The translations under genes were made by a program, and so were the position numbers. A stretch of 64,000 bases of DNA, taken from NCBI RefSeq assembly GCF_029784135.1, contig NC_073746.1, positions 151,748,556-151,812,555 on the forward strand, in the 5' to 3' direction. Origin of the DNA: Toxorhynchites rutilus septentrionalis. Taxonomy: Eukaryota; Arthropoda; Insecta; Diptera; Culicidae. Shown here piece after piece: positions 21,838 to 33,506 of the stretch (position 1 is its first letter; each line of letters opens with the position of its first letter). The notes under the pieces are model-generated. The model was not told the DNA's origin. It made no database searches and was given only the letters and a program-made list of their open reading frames with translations.

Positions 21838-22735
21838 ATTGTTATTCATAAAACGTATTCTTCATGGAACTCCAATTGGGATCGCGGAGAGTGTTCTTTA
21901 GGAAACCTTATATGGTAACAGAGAGAACTCCTCTTAAATCACTCGAACCGGAGCATATTTTGACTACGAACTACGTTTTTCAGGAAGGGTGCAAAATCAG
22001 TTTTTGTGAAATAAAATTAACGTTAATAACTATTTTCATAGTGAGTTAATTCTGATGATTTTCATACCATTCGAATCGGAAACTCTCTAAGAAACTAAGA
22101 AACTGATATGCTATACATTACAATTCCCTAATCCCTACCCGGGTTAAATTGATGAAAACAGGTAGCATTCCCATTTTCCTATACATTTGTTCTGCCGATT
22201 TGTATGCTTACCTACCCGTACCGTCAAAAGCGAGTAACGAACACGTGCGTTCCTATCCGTTTTCAACTTGTTTGGTATAAATGAGCCATCCACGATTTGA
22301 AACCACACCACTTCTCGTTTGACGGTCATCGAAGAAACATCGTTGCCGGCCAGTGTCGAGCGGGAGTGAATTGTCTTTCTCAGACAGATGAAGGAGGAGG
22401 ATGGAGTAATGTTTCTTTACACAAGGGCTATTCTCAGGACTAAAGACGAATGAAATGAAAAAGTTTAAAGCCTCTTAAAAACAAAAATGGAATGGAATGA
22501 AACCACACTTGTGAGCGAACTAGCACTCATAGAACAACGAGTGGGCATCATCGGAGGCATATGATTCTCTATCAATTTACCAGACCCGAAAGCAGTGTTA
22601 AATTGTTAAAATTTGAACTGATAATTTTTACTACTAATGTAGTAAAAGAACTAAGTAACTAGAAGGTTATTTGAAATAATTTGGTGCATTCTAATAGGAG
22701 TACCGGTAAGTTTCTTTTTTTTTACAAAAATTAAT
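21838..22735. other. Z repeat right half, then repeat debris
   Basis: 21838-21965 completes the Z unit. At 21985-22090 an AGGGTGCAAAATCAG and GTGAAATAAAATTAACG stretch matches 24200-24330. From 22100 to 22735 I see no gene or repeat partner. Confidence 0.5.
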
Positions 22736-23640
22736 GCTTTGTCCTGCAAAAATGGTTACAAATTTAATATTTCCCAACGCTAGTCACAACTTTTTCCCAT
22801 CTTTCTGGCAATTCACGGATCCCTTTGCGGAAATAATCGACCGGTTTGTCGGCTAACCACGAATCGATCCAATTTTTGAGCAGAATACGGCAGGTGGGAT
22901 AGGACCTGTCAATTCAGCATTTCCAAGTACGTTTTGAACGGTTTCGCGACATGCGGCCGAGTATTGTCGTGCTGCAAAATAACTTTATCGTGTCTCTGCT
23001 AATATTGTGGCCGTTTTTCCTTCAGTGCATGGCTCAAACGCATCAATTGTCGTCGATAGAGGTCCCCCGTAATGGTTTTATTCGGTTTTAGCAGCTTATA
23101 GTACACCACACCCAGCTGGTCCCACCAAATAGACAGCATAACCTTTGGCCGTGAATATTCCGCGCGGCCGTCGATGTTGATGCATGGCCGGGATATCCAT
23201 ACATTGCCCGATGTTTAGGATTGTCATAATGGACCCACTTTTCATCGCCAGTAACGATTCGATCCAAAAAAAAATCTTTCTTTTATGCCGTTGGAGCAGT
23301 TGTTCGCACGTGAAAAAACGGCACCCAATGTCCTATCTTTTGGATCATTCACATTGCTTTTAAACGATCGGATATGGTTTGCTGAGGTACTCCAAGTGTA
23401 TCTGCAAGTTCTTGTTGCGTTAATGGATAATGGATCTTGATCGAGTTAAGCCTCCAATTCTTCATCTTCACACTTTTTTGGCGATCCGGAACGTTATTCG
23501 TCCATGTAAAAATTTTCACTTTTAAACCGTGTAAACCACATCCGCTCAGTTGGAGTATGGTCATCATAAACTTACACCAAAATGCGACGACTTTCCGCAG
23601 CTTTTTTCTTCATATTGAAGTAATGAAGTAACACTCTCGT
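22735..23640 (-). pseudogene. mariner transposase, degenerate
   Basis: Minus-strand pieces in order are a helix-turn-helix block (TQQELADTLGVPQQTISDRL, 23349-23440), a WWDQLGVVYY-like block near 23120, DKVILQHDNTRPHVAKP-like residues near 22960 and an ELPERWEKVV-like tail near 22800. Several frameshifts, stops and a deletion after the second catalytic aspartate are present. It is a mariner of a different lineage from the one at 8 kb. Terminal repeats are not recognisable. Confidence 0.85.
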
Positions 23641-23829
23641 TGGTACGAAATTCGAAATATTCGAAGTGGCAAAAACTATGTTGTTTACGCTTCAACTTTT
23701 TGCCATATGCTGAAAAAGACGCGTTATGACAGTAGCTCTCCAACGAATGTCTGGAAATTTGATTCACTGGAATAATAATCAAGTTACGCCATCTGTTGTA
23801 AAACCGAAGCGGATTGAATAATATAATTC

Positions 23830-24110
23830 CGTAGTTCTACGTAGCGGTCGTGTCCTAGATACAACCCCATACAATTTTTTTATTTTTTCTTGAAAGCTGA
23901 GATTTTTACGTAACATATTCAAAAATCAGAGAGGTGTTATTTTTTTGTTTTTAAGTTATGATCTATCAAAATTAACCGTTGGTCCGAAAAATAATGTTTC
24001 GCCCTTTTTCTAGAAATGACAAATTCATAACTTTTGAATCACTGTACCGATTTAGACGATCGACAGATCAAATTGAAGCTAATAGTCTTCATTTAAAAAA
24101 TATTTCACTT
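23830..24110. repeat. R-family and junction-motif fragment
   Basis: CCGTAGTTCTACGTAGCGGT is followed by GGTCGTGTCCTAGATACAAC and then by a left-arm piece of the foldback family (AAAGCTGAGATTTTTACG, ATAACTTTTGAATCAC). It is decayed and non-coding. Confidence 0.55.
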
Positions 24111-24177
24111 GTAGAAAAATTGTAAATAGTAATATTGTGAATTGTTTTGTTTTCATAATTACTGATTGTATTTGTTT

Positions 24178-25260
24178 TTGACGTAGTACGACGTCTTTCA
24201 TTAAGGGTGCCAAATCAGAAAACAGGTCACGTTTTTATGAAATAAAGTTAACGGTTATAACTATTTTCGCCACGAACAGATTTTGACGATTTACATACCA
24301 AACTAAATTCTCTAAGATCTCATTGCATTAATGTTCTGAGCTACACAATTGTGTGGGTAATCATCAAGCTAAGCTATCGTCAGCTCACCAAGAAAATAAA
24401 TGTTCTGGAATTTTGTCAGTGATTTGGTTTCGCATGACGGTAGGAAAACTCTCTCCACAAAGGATGACAGCTAAGCTAATCTAGACTGGCAATATTAACA
24501 GAAAGGGCTTCTGTTGAGAAGAGTGCCAAACGGAGATAATTGTGTGTATATTTAGTTGCTTCAAGTCATCGATATATGGATATTTGTGTGCGTACGTGCG
24601 TGCTATCTGTGCTTCCCTGTGCATTGGCCCTGTAACGATGTAACAATCGCCTAATTTTTTATGCTATGATTGATGATTGTTTGGTGTTGCAAATTATGAA
24701 GTCGTAATGATAAATACAAAGAAGAAGGGAAGATAGCAGGAGGGAAATATTTACGCTAGGGTATTGGTAATGAATCTCAGCTGAGGCAAATATTCAGCCT
24801 TTTTCCAAGCATTTAAATTTATTTGTTTTCTGTCATCAATGCATTGAACTGACGCTATGGTGAAGCAGGTGTTAAGGTTGTGCACCAAAAAATTATTTGG
24901 GTAATACCAAGTTATTCAATAAGTTATATTACGTTATTAATTTTTTTGTGCTCGCGTGCCAGTCGCAAAACTGCTTTCAACTAGGATTGTATTTGCGCTA
25001 ATCTTGATCATAATCGAGGTTGTTGAGATTAACAGATAGTTCATTTCGTTTATTTAGTCACCAAGAAAGTAAATGTCATTCTGAAAATGTTGTATGTGAT
25101 TTGGTTTCGCTTGCCAGTAGCAAAACTTCTTCACTAAGGATGACAGCTGCGCTTATCTCGAGCATGTATTGTTCTGCGAACACAATAATGAATCATCAGA
25201 CAATTATCGTCAAATGATTCTACAAACATTGCAGGGCGACCAAACTGGAAGAATAGTTAT
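24178..25260. repeat. duplicated W repeat region
   Basis: GACGTAGTACGACGTC opens a block shared with 21985. Then a segment with GTGATTTGGTTTCGC, a CAAAACT/GAAAACT run and AAGGATGACAGCT occurs twice, near 24400-24490 and 25060-25160, with a poorer third piece near 24955. There is no coding potential. Confidence 0.5.
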
Positions 25261-25319
25261 TTCAAAATTTTCGTACTATTATAAATAATATCCGCAGTTA
25301 TAAACAAGCGACATGAATT

Positions 25320-25850
25320 AAACAACACCGTAGTTCTACGTCAACAATGTGATCGTGTCTTGAACACAACCTCCTATAATTTTTTTATAGTCTACGTGGT
25401 CTCAGGACAAAGAACGCTATATTTTCTATATTTTTTTCTTGAAGGCTGTGATTTTTTTAAATTAATATATCTAAAATTCAGAAAAGTGTTGTTTTTCGTT
25501 TTTGAGTTATGATTCTTCAAAATTGAGATGTTTTGGTTGCGATAGCTTAATAGACAGAATCTGTCATATTTTTTTTTAAATAACATAACACCTCTCTGAT
25601 TTCTGGATATGTTATGTGAAAAAGCTTTCAGAAAAAAAAAAATTAAACAATATAGCGCGCTTGGTCCCGAAACCATGTAAACTATGAATATCAATCAAAT
25701 TCATGATTGTGGAAATAATTATTTTTTTTGCAAGTCAGATATTTTTTCAAAAAGAATAGCTTATTGGATTTAATTTGATATATCGATCATCTGAATCGGT
25801 TCAGTAGTTCAAAAGTTATGCATTTTGGAAAAAAAAGTTAATGGGTCTGA
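25320..25850. repeat. R-family foldback fragment
   Basis: After the CCGTAGTTCTACGTCAAC junction phrase, two inverted arms of the foldback family face each other at about 25395-25520 and 25575-25840. They carry GTTTTTGAGTTATGATTC on one side and ATCATCTGAATCGGTTCAGT on the other. The terminal ~95-bp repeats are missing. Confidence 0.6.
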
Positions 25851-26864
25851 GCTTAGGGGCACGGACGGGATTTTGACATAGGACAGTGATTGTGTGTAGT
25901 AATTGCATTTGAATTGAGTTTTTTCATTATTCAAAAACTGTAATTTTTTCTCCTTTGATACATCAAACGGAAGCCCTGAAAAATGCCGTTTCCTGTATGG
26001 ACTTGTATACTTTTAGATGAAATAACGTGATAGAATATGAAACCAAATTCTATTCAAAAATGCACACAAAATACCATTAATGCCATTACTACCCTTTTCT
26101 TCTGTTGGTTCAATTATGCAAAAGAAGACAAGGAAAAAGAAATATATTATAGATAAAACTAGCATTTTCTCCTTCGTCGCCACGTTGTCCGGAACATTGG
26201 TTATAATAACTTTATAGCCAGGTGATGTACATTGAGTATTCTATGGCAATGAGTGCTCTCTTGGGAAGTTCGTGTAGCTGCTGTAGTGAATTCATCTCAT
26301 TGGGTGCTAAGTTCTGCTTATGTATAGGATAGGGAAAGGAGAACGAGTATGTGCATTCGAGGAAGTGAAGCGGGTTTTTTAGGAAGACATATATCAGGAG
26401 CTTGATATAAAGATCGCGACTACTCAAGCTATCATAATCTGATATGCGTGAGTATACAATTTCGATCTTCTAAATCAGCAGCCAATTAAATTCTTTGATT
26501 GCATTTGTTACCTAACCAAACGACATGCTCGATATTATGACATCCTGGACCACAATTACATAAATTACGCGATAAAAACCTACGAATTGATTGGGCAACA
26601 TACAATACAATTACTGATAAATGGTAAATTGATAGTAATTCATTATACGCCTCAACTCAATCGAAAGAAAACACACTATATTCACTGTTCATGTTATAAG
26701 CCAAAAAAATTGCTGGATAAATTTCCTGCCTAATGATATATAACACAACATATGTCGCAATAACGGTTTTTAGTAATATGCGTTTGAAAACTCTTAATGA
26801 ATCGTTACATTTTTCGTAGAGTGACCCCCCTATATAGAAATCAAAAACATAGTCCTATGTCAAA
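25851..26864. other. gene-free AT-rich stretch
   Basis: No open frame with domain content, no repeat partner in the window and no RNA gene was recognised. Confidence 0.4.
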
Positions 26865-27050
26865 AGGTATTTTTGCAAAAAGGGGAAAAAGTTGGTTTTT
26901 CGGACCACCCCGATATGGAAATGGTCATCCTAATAAAAATATAAAAAAATACGAGTCTATTGTTTTACGATCAAGAACAAAACGACCACTTTTCACGTAA
27001 ATCTGAGAACCACAATATCGATTTGGCGTGAAATGGCTGTATATCAACAA
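26830..27050 (+). repeat. R-family right end fragment
   Basis: It carries the same order as the right end of the 378-2314 element: GGAAATGGTCATCCTA, ATACGAGTCTATTGTTTTAC, GAGAACCACAATATCG and AATGGCTGTATA. It follows the junction phrase ACATAGTCCTATGTC at about 26848. No matching left end is seen. Confidence 0.65.
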
Positions 27051-27358
27051 CGCAGACAAAATCAGTCAAAAGTTCGATTTTTGTTTTGTTTGATCAGTGT
27101 TCGTTGTTATAAGGTGGTTTGAATATTAGAGAATAGCATGTAGAAGGGATTCTCATCAACGGAAATTTGATATTCATTATTAATATTCATAATATACAAA
27201 TCAATCACGTTTCCATCTTTCTCCCACTGTCCGTTTTACCCGCATCTTCCCTATACGCGTGCTATGTTTTTTCGTGAATAGTGTATAGTGTCATGAATGA
27301 ATACAGCAGGCATTTGCTGTCATGATAGGTTCATTTGTTTACATTACGGCGCCACTGG

Positions 27359-28310
27359 TAGAGATGGGCAAAACGGTTCACCTTAATTAACCGTTCAGTG
27401 ACCAACCGTTCACTTAAGTGAACTAGTTCTTTTGAGCAGTTCACTCACTCTTTCGTTAATTAGAGGGATATGTCCAAGCATGTATAAAAAAGTGTGAGAT
27501 GTTATGTAGGACTGTTCGTTTCATTCTTAAATGTTGTTTGTTAGCAATGATTATATGTCCGAATTTTGTTACAAATATCTTAGCAGAATGGAAAATCAAA
27601 CTGTGATTCTGAAATTTTTATTTAGTTTGAGCCGTGATTCATTATTTTCAGCACAAACCAACATTGCGTTGCTTTTATTCAATGTTTTGCAATAACTGCT
27701 ATAGCAAAACTGAAATATTTCCCCTTAACTTAAAAATATGAAAAAAAATATTATTAATTTGTTAATTTATTATTAAAAATTGAAATTTATTTGATAAATA
27801 ATCGAGAAATCCAATTTAAGAACCACCGTATCCTGAAATATTGCGTTTTATTACGAAAACGACAATACCGACATTTTTTTTTTGTTATTTCATGGGGCTA
27901 TCGTTTGTTTCCATTCGTTAATTTGAGGACTATTTACCTTGCAGCAGCATTCGTCTATCACTAGTTCGCTCGCCTTCCTCTTATACACCGATCACCATAC
28001 ACAGGTCGTTCTGAACTGTACGCACAGTTCAACCAGCGGTCAGTTCGTTCTGAACTGTATACACAGTTCCGCCAGCGGTCATCGTAAACAGTTCGTTCTG
28101 AACTGCATACGCAGTTCATCGTTCACCGTACAGTTCGTTCTGAACTGAACTGTATACACTGTTCAGCCAGCGGTCTTCGTACACAGTTCGTTCTGAACTG
28201 GGTAAGCAGTTCATGTGAACTGTTGCCCAGTAAAAAAGAACGACCGTTCGTTCACTCTTTTTAGTGAACTAGTTCTTTTGAACAGTTCATGAACGGTTTG
28301 CCCATCTCTA
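27359..28310. mobile_element. hAT-type MITE (952 bp) with perfect 8-bp target duplication
   Basis: Inverted ends TAGAGATGGGCAAA and TTTGCCCATCTCTA are flanked by GCCACTGG at 27351-27358 and 28311-28318. Eight-base duplications and this end sequence are typical of hAT elements. Just inside the ends, GTGAACTAGTTCTTTTGA occurs on both sides. A GAACTG-rich tandem array lies at 28005-28215. No transposase is encoded. Confidence 0.88.
28005..28215. repeat. palindromic tandem array inside the MITE
   Basis: Four to five copies of a ~50-bp unit are built on CAGTTCGTTCTGAACTG. This is itself an inverted repeat, and the units are separated by CCAGCGGTC spacers. They could serve as transposase binding sites or fold into hairpins (inference). 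Confidence 0.75.
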
Positions 28311-28318
28311 GCCACTGG

Positions 28319-29162
28319 AACAAGTGCGTAGCGCACGTACACAATGAAACTCCCGAATATTTCGCTCGTAAGTTGGCTGAACTGTTGAATTTTCTCTAAC
28401 TCACGGTGTGTGATGCCCTGAAATGACTTAGAGAACGTCTCACCAGTGACACGTCATCATATGAGTAATTTATAGGAAGGTACAGATCCCATTCTCAACA
28501 TGGCTGTGATATCATGACTGTTATCTGATGAGTCTACTTCTAGCAATAATTATATTTTATCAATTCTTTTGTCAATGACTATCAAAGCAGGATATGACAC
28601 ATGGACGTTCGAGTATATGAAGCATTTTATGCTTCATTTTATGATTGTATATTTAGATCTTCAAAAATTGTGCATCTATGATTCCAGCACTTCATATGTA
28701 GTAGTTGCGATCATTCCCAAATCAGAGCACAAATTGTTTGCTACAAACTACTTACCTAGTTTGTGTCGGTTATTAAATTTAAAAACGGACGTGATTGTTT
28801 ACATACAATACCGATTGAAATATTGTTTCTTGGTAATCTTGGGGCTCTAAACTATAATTTACGATTCTATGATGATACTTCTAGCGAAGAGAATAATTTA
28901 CAAAAGCTATTTTCAACTTAAACCTAATCATAACAAGAACCTTGAGACTTAATATTAGTTGACTGGTTTCTACTAGTGATTTCCTGTGTTGTGTTATCAT
29001 TTTAAGTGGTGCTCATTATCTGCGTTTTTCCCTTGCTACAACTGTGAGATTATCTGTAAAAAATTGGAGAAGTGAGAATTTTTAGTCCAAACGACATCTT
29101 GTATAGCGTCGCAAAGAGACACGTGTTGAACACCACCATGGGAAAAAAATCATCGCCTCGAT
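28319..29162. other. gene-free stretch downstream of the yellow-family gene
   Basis: It contains the probable 3' UTR and downstream flank of the minus-strand gene ending at 29163. No consensus AATAAA close to the stop was found on the minus strand, so the polyadenylation site is unknown. The open frame at 28569-28850 is not recognised. Confidence 0.4.
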
Positions 29163-30274
29163 TTACAGCCATAGCCTAACCACGGCAACAATCATGAGAG
29201 GTATGTTCGATTTAAGCACCAATTGCGCTCCGGATTTCGATTTGGGTGACACAGTAGATGTCGACGGTCGCAAAATGTCACCCAGATTGGTGATGATATC
29301 CGGTAGCGGTTTGATCTTCGTATCACAGGCTGTATTTTCTATAGCATCCTTCACGGTCGCCGTCAGAATGCGGAAGTTCACATCGTTCGGGTTCAGACTG
29401 GAATACATGTACTGATGCATTCGATCCGAAAGCACCCACAGGTTGCTTTCATCGTCTACTTTCACGTCGTTGGGGAACACCATGTCGGTGGCGCTCATAT
29501 ACACCCGGCCGAGAGATTTGATGGTGTAAGCCCGGTTGGAGGTCTTCCAACAAGTTACGGCATTAAGGTTCGGCAGGGCATAAAATATAACGCCAGTTTT
29601 CTGATCCAAAAAGGCGACACCAGCTTGGCCGTTCGGGCCGCGGGATCCCAATATTTTGAACTCACGGTATATGTCGTTAGATGTGGCAAGCGATTGATTC
29701 CGAAGGATCCTCGTGGAAACAGCAAACTCGTTCGTCGAACTCAACGGGTGGAAATACAGAGTTGAGTAGCTATCGTTCTGAGGCCGGGACAGAGCTATTC
29801 CAAACAGACCATCATCCCACTGGAAGGATATCCCAGTGATGGTATAGTTTCCGGCCAGCGGATCGGGGTAGAAGAAATGATGCTTGAAACGCCACGATTC
29901 TTGCTGTCTCCAGGAGTATACCACTAGACCCGGCGAGCCCAGATCTGCAGCATAAGCGAACGTGTCATCACAATCCGTGTCTTCGACAGCAATGTTCGCG
30001 TAGAAAGAGTTTTCCTTGATGTGATCCACGGGGAATTTGTACCGTCTGAGCAGGTTATCATTGTGCAGGTCGTACACCAGCAGGGAAGTGGGAGAGTGGA
30101 CCTTCGTGTTGCCAAGAATATCGGCCACCCCTGTGTCCAGCACCCACAACCGGCCGCATCGATCGGCTCGTATCCGGAATGGGGAGACGATTTCCGGTGC
30201 CTCCTCTGCACTCATTTGCCGATGAGCGTTCCAGCTTGGATAGGGCCGCAGTTTCGGTGATTTTGTGGTAGTAT
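29163..30274 (-). CDS. yellow/MRJP-family secreted protein, coding exon 2
   Basis: This exon carries codons 97-466 and the TAA stop. The acceptor (CCATTGCAG) ends at 30275. Phase 1 joins exon 1 (AAT G) to AT ACT without a break. Yellow-family blocks follow in order: KLRPYPSW, FRIRADRCGRLWVLDTG, LLVYDLHNDNLLRRY, DTFAYAADLGSPGLVVYSW, GISFQWDDGLFGIALS, YREFKILGSRGPNGQAG, MVFPNDVKVDD and LWVLSDRMHQYMY. These make up the beta-propeller of major royal jelly/yellow proteins, which act outside the cell in cuticle and melanin chemistry. The block wording is closest, from memory, to the yellow-b/yellow-c branch. An unusual hydrophobic tail (IPLMIVAVVRLWL) ends the protein and might be a membrane or lipid-anchor signal. 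Five N-glycosylation sequons of the NYT, NDS or NQS type are visible. Confidence 0.96.
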
Positions 30275-30275
30275 C

Positions 30276-31179
30276 TGCAATGGAAAAAGGGGACTATGTT
30301 AGAAAAGTAGATGGGTGCCTATGCCTTAAAGTATAGATGGGTGTTTGGCATAGGATTTTAATTATTGGGGCATATGTCCCCAATAATTGCGTTTTTGTAA
30401 CTATTCAAAGTTCGCAAATTTAACTCATTCAATACTCCATATGGTAGCCCTGGAAATACCGTTCGTTATATGAAACTGCAACTGAAATGGCGGCTTGTAT
30501 ATGGTAGTACACTAAAGTCGCTTTTTGCGCAGCTTTTTTCACGCGGTTTTTGGAATTTATGCGGATTCCGAGTTTACGCGGATTTCGGAATTTGCGCGCA
30601 TTTCAAAATTACGCTTTTTTTTACCCGCGCGTATCAACCGCGTAAAAATTCAATATGCAAATTGATGTGACTTTTTACTAAATAAGTTTGTATTTTATCA
30701 TTGATAAGAAGCTGAGAAATGAAGGGAGATACAGATATCATTATTGGAATTTACGCGGAACGTACCTCCACGTAAAAAGCGACTCCAATGTAGTAGGAAA
30801 GATGCGGAACCATCGAATATCAATGTTATCTACTTTCAATAATTTATTGTAAAAAAAAATCTAAAAAAACCTGATAAATTATATATAGTATTCTCAGAAA
30901 CAATCCTCGTTCAAGATTTTTCAACCACTTGCAAATAACATGTTTCTCCGTTACTTGGAATAAATGTATGATACAGAAAATATGATAGAATAAAGATAGC
31001 CCTAAATCGAACAATCCCTTTCTCGAGGTTTGCTCTTATCAACACATTCGGTGATCCATTTTTATTTATATAGATAGAAGAAGATATAGGAGCTCGTTTT
31101 ATCACATTAACAAAAATCAATTGCCATGTCTGGTTGGAATATGGTTGGTTGAAATATGTGTATTATTTTTACGGGACCC
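30276..31179. other. intronic stretch without features
   Basis: Near 30540-30620 and 30750 several TTACGCGGA/TTTACGCGG-like phrases repeat, perhaps an old element end. Otherwise there are no repeats with partners in the window and no coding frame. Confidence 0.35.
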
Positions 31180-32045
31180 TCTCTCCATTTCAAAGAAGGT
31201 GAAACATTTCTCATATTCAAAAACCTTCACGTGCCAAATTTGGGCCCATTTGATTGATTAGTTTTTGAGTTATGCAGAAATTTGTATTTCATTTGTATAG
31301 TAGCCTGCCTTTAAAGAGGAGGGAGGAGTGTCGATCCACCGTAGAAACGTTTATCGATCCCTAAAACCTCTATATACTAAGTTCAATTCCATTTGTTTGA
31401 TTAGTTCTCGAGTTGTTCAGCACCCTGTGTCAAACCACTATAAAAACATTTATTGCCCCCTAAAATCTCCATATGTCGAATTTGGTTCCATTTGCTTGAT
31501 TATTTCTCGAGTTATGCAGAAATTTATGTTTCATTTCTATGGCAGTCCCTTAGAGAGGTGGGAAGAGTGTGGGACCACCTTAGAAATGTTTCTTGCCCCC
31601 TAAAACCTCCACATGCCAAATTCGGCTCCATTTGCTTGATCCAGATATCCCTCCCTCCCCCGTTTCGAGTCCCCTAAAACCTCCATATGCCTAATTTGGT
31701 TGTACTTGCGTGATTAATTCTCGAGTAATGGAGAAATTTGTGTTTCGTTTGTATGGCAGCCCCCCCCCCCCTAAGAAAGGGGGGAGAAGTATTTAACCAC
31801 CATAGAAATATTTATTGCATCCTAATACCTCCACATGTCAAATTTTATTTCGTTTGCTTGATTAATTCTCGAGTAATGCAGAAATTTGTGTTTCATTTGT
31901 ATGGCAGCCCTCCCTTAGAGAGGGGGCTAACTATCATAAGAACCTTCCCCGACCCCAAAAACCCCTACATACCAATTTTTTATGTCGATCGGTTCAGTAG
32001 TTTCCGAGTTCATAAGAATCAGACAGACAGAAAGACATAGAAAAT
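31180..32045 (+). repeat. imperfect tandem repeat, ~140-bp units, copy 1
   Basis: Six or so units share CCTAAAACCTCCATATGCC, TTGATTAATTCTCGAGT and GCAGAAATTTGTGTTTCA, each with a C-run of variable length. The block ends ATCGGTTCAGTAGTTTCCGA and CAGACAGACAG, then a short A/T tail. Another block of the same units lies at 39000-39540. The ending is typical of the 3' end of a non-LTR-type element (inference). Confidence 0.7.
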
Positions 32046-32384
32046 AGATAATTAGGCAGTCGTTATCAACCGAAACAATATAGAACAAACTCTGTACTTA
32101 TAGAATTGGTTGAATGGACATCCCACTAATTGTTTTTCTAAAGACGAAACCCTTCACATTCTGGAAATATTGAAAACATACCTTATGCAACAGTTCGTTA
32201 CTTTCAGTCTGTTATTTGATTGTTGAGCGGCATTGGTGTATATAAAGTCACCATACATAAAATGAGGATAAACTAGCGTTTTGGAATAGCTTGAATTTGA
32301 CTTCGACGCCGAAATATTTGGTAACTAAATTTAACTGTTTATATTTATATCTGTTTTATTTTACCAACTTGAGAGTTAATATGC
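32046..32384. other. intronic stretch without features
   Basis: Nothing recognisable apart from AT-rich sequence. Confidence 0.35.
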
Positions 32385-33004
32385 GATTACCAACTTAAAT
32401 TAGAGGTAAAAATTACGCCAAGATTGGTTTTTTTGTCGAGAAATAGGATTAGTTCGTTATTAATAGCTAGCACAGATAAGCCAGATGATGTTCTCAACGT
32501 CGATATGAACATTGCTTTAGTTTTAGAAGAATTTATGGGCAGACACTTTTTCTGTGACCAACAATAAATTCGATGCAGATCTTCGTTAATCTTCACAGAA
32601 ATCTCGTCCACCCAAAAATGATCAATAGTACAGAAATAAATTTGAAAATCATCAGCCATATACTACATATACATATACTACAATATTTCAAAACCACCGG
32701 CAAATCATTTATAATGAGTGAAAAAAGAAACGGCCCCAGAACGAACCCCTGAGGAACATCGGAGCAAATTGGCTTGAGGGAAGACAATACTTCATTATAG
32801 AACACTGGTATCACAAATGTTTGATTTAATCAAACTTATGGCACACCGAAAGAAACCAAAATCATATGAAAGGGTTTTAAGGAGTTTAGCGTGGGAAACT
32901 CGATCAAATGCTTTGGCAAAATCAGTTATCAGTAACACTGCAACTCCTTTTTTGTCGATAACACGAGCGATGTCATCATGTACCTTCAACAATGCCGTTT
33001 CAGT

Positions 33005-33506
33005 CAGGGGGTCTTCGTAGCCACTTGGTTACGCGTTCGCTTACTAAGCGATCGATCGTGAGTTCAAACTCAGGGCCCTCAATTGACCATCTTTGTGTTG
33101 TTATAGAATAACTACGTCCACGCAACCATCATCAGCTATGGAGATCGATCCACGGTGGAACAAAGATCGATTCATCCATACAACTGCTCTGCTCTGCAAG
33201 AAACATCGGGCTGCTGTTCTATAAATAACCCAACAATGATCAATATCAACTGTCTCCGCTGCCCGGTCTGCTGAACAATGGAAGAACAGATAGAATACCC
33301 TTACGCCTAAAAATGGCTACTACAGTGTAATTTACCATAATGTAATGGAACAGAAAACCTAACGCCTAAATGGCTACTACTACTACTACTGTGTAATTTA
33401 CAATTTATAGAAACATAAACATATGTACATGTACACGATAAAAACCCGGCTCTGTTACTGATAAAATGTTACTACTGTTACTAATGAGCCTGACAAATAA
33501 ATAAAT
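33005..33506 (+). mobile_element. SINE-B, tRNA-derived (~500 bp), head of a compound insertion
   Basis: The head GGGGTCTTCGTAGCC with TAGCCACTTGGTTACGCG (A-box region) and GTGAGTTCAAACTC (B-box) resembles a tRNA. The body is shared with 52501-52983 and 50163-50590. The 3' end is AAATAAATAAATGGGATAA. A target duplication lies on the left only; its partner is at 34862, beyond an X repeat. Confidence 0.85.

Noticed and set aside
28569..28850. 93-codon open frame downstream of the yellow-family gene
   Set aside because: No domain, no coding signature, and it lies in the probable 3' flank.
31180..32045. CRISPR-like regular repeats
   Set aside because: Units are long, imperfect and lack unique spacers, and the genome is eukaryotic; this is a tandemly grown interspersed repeat.
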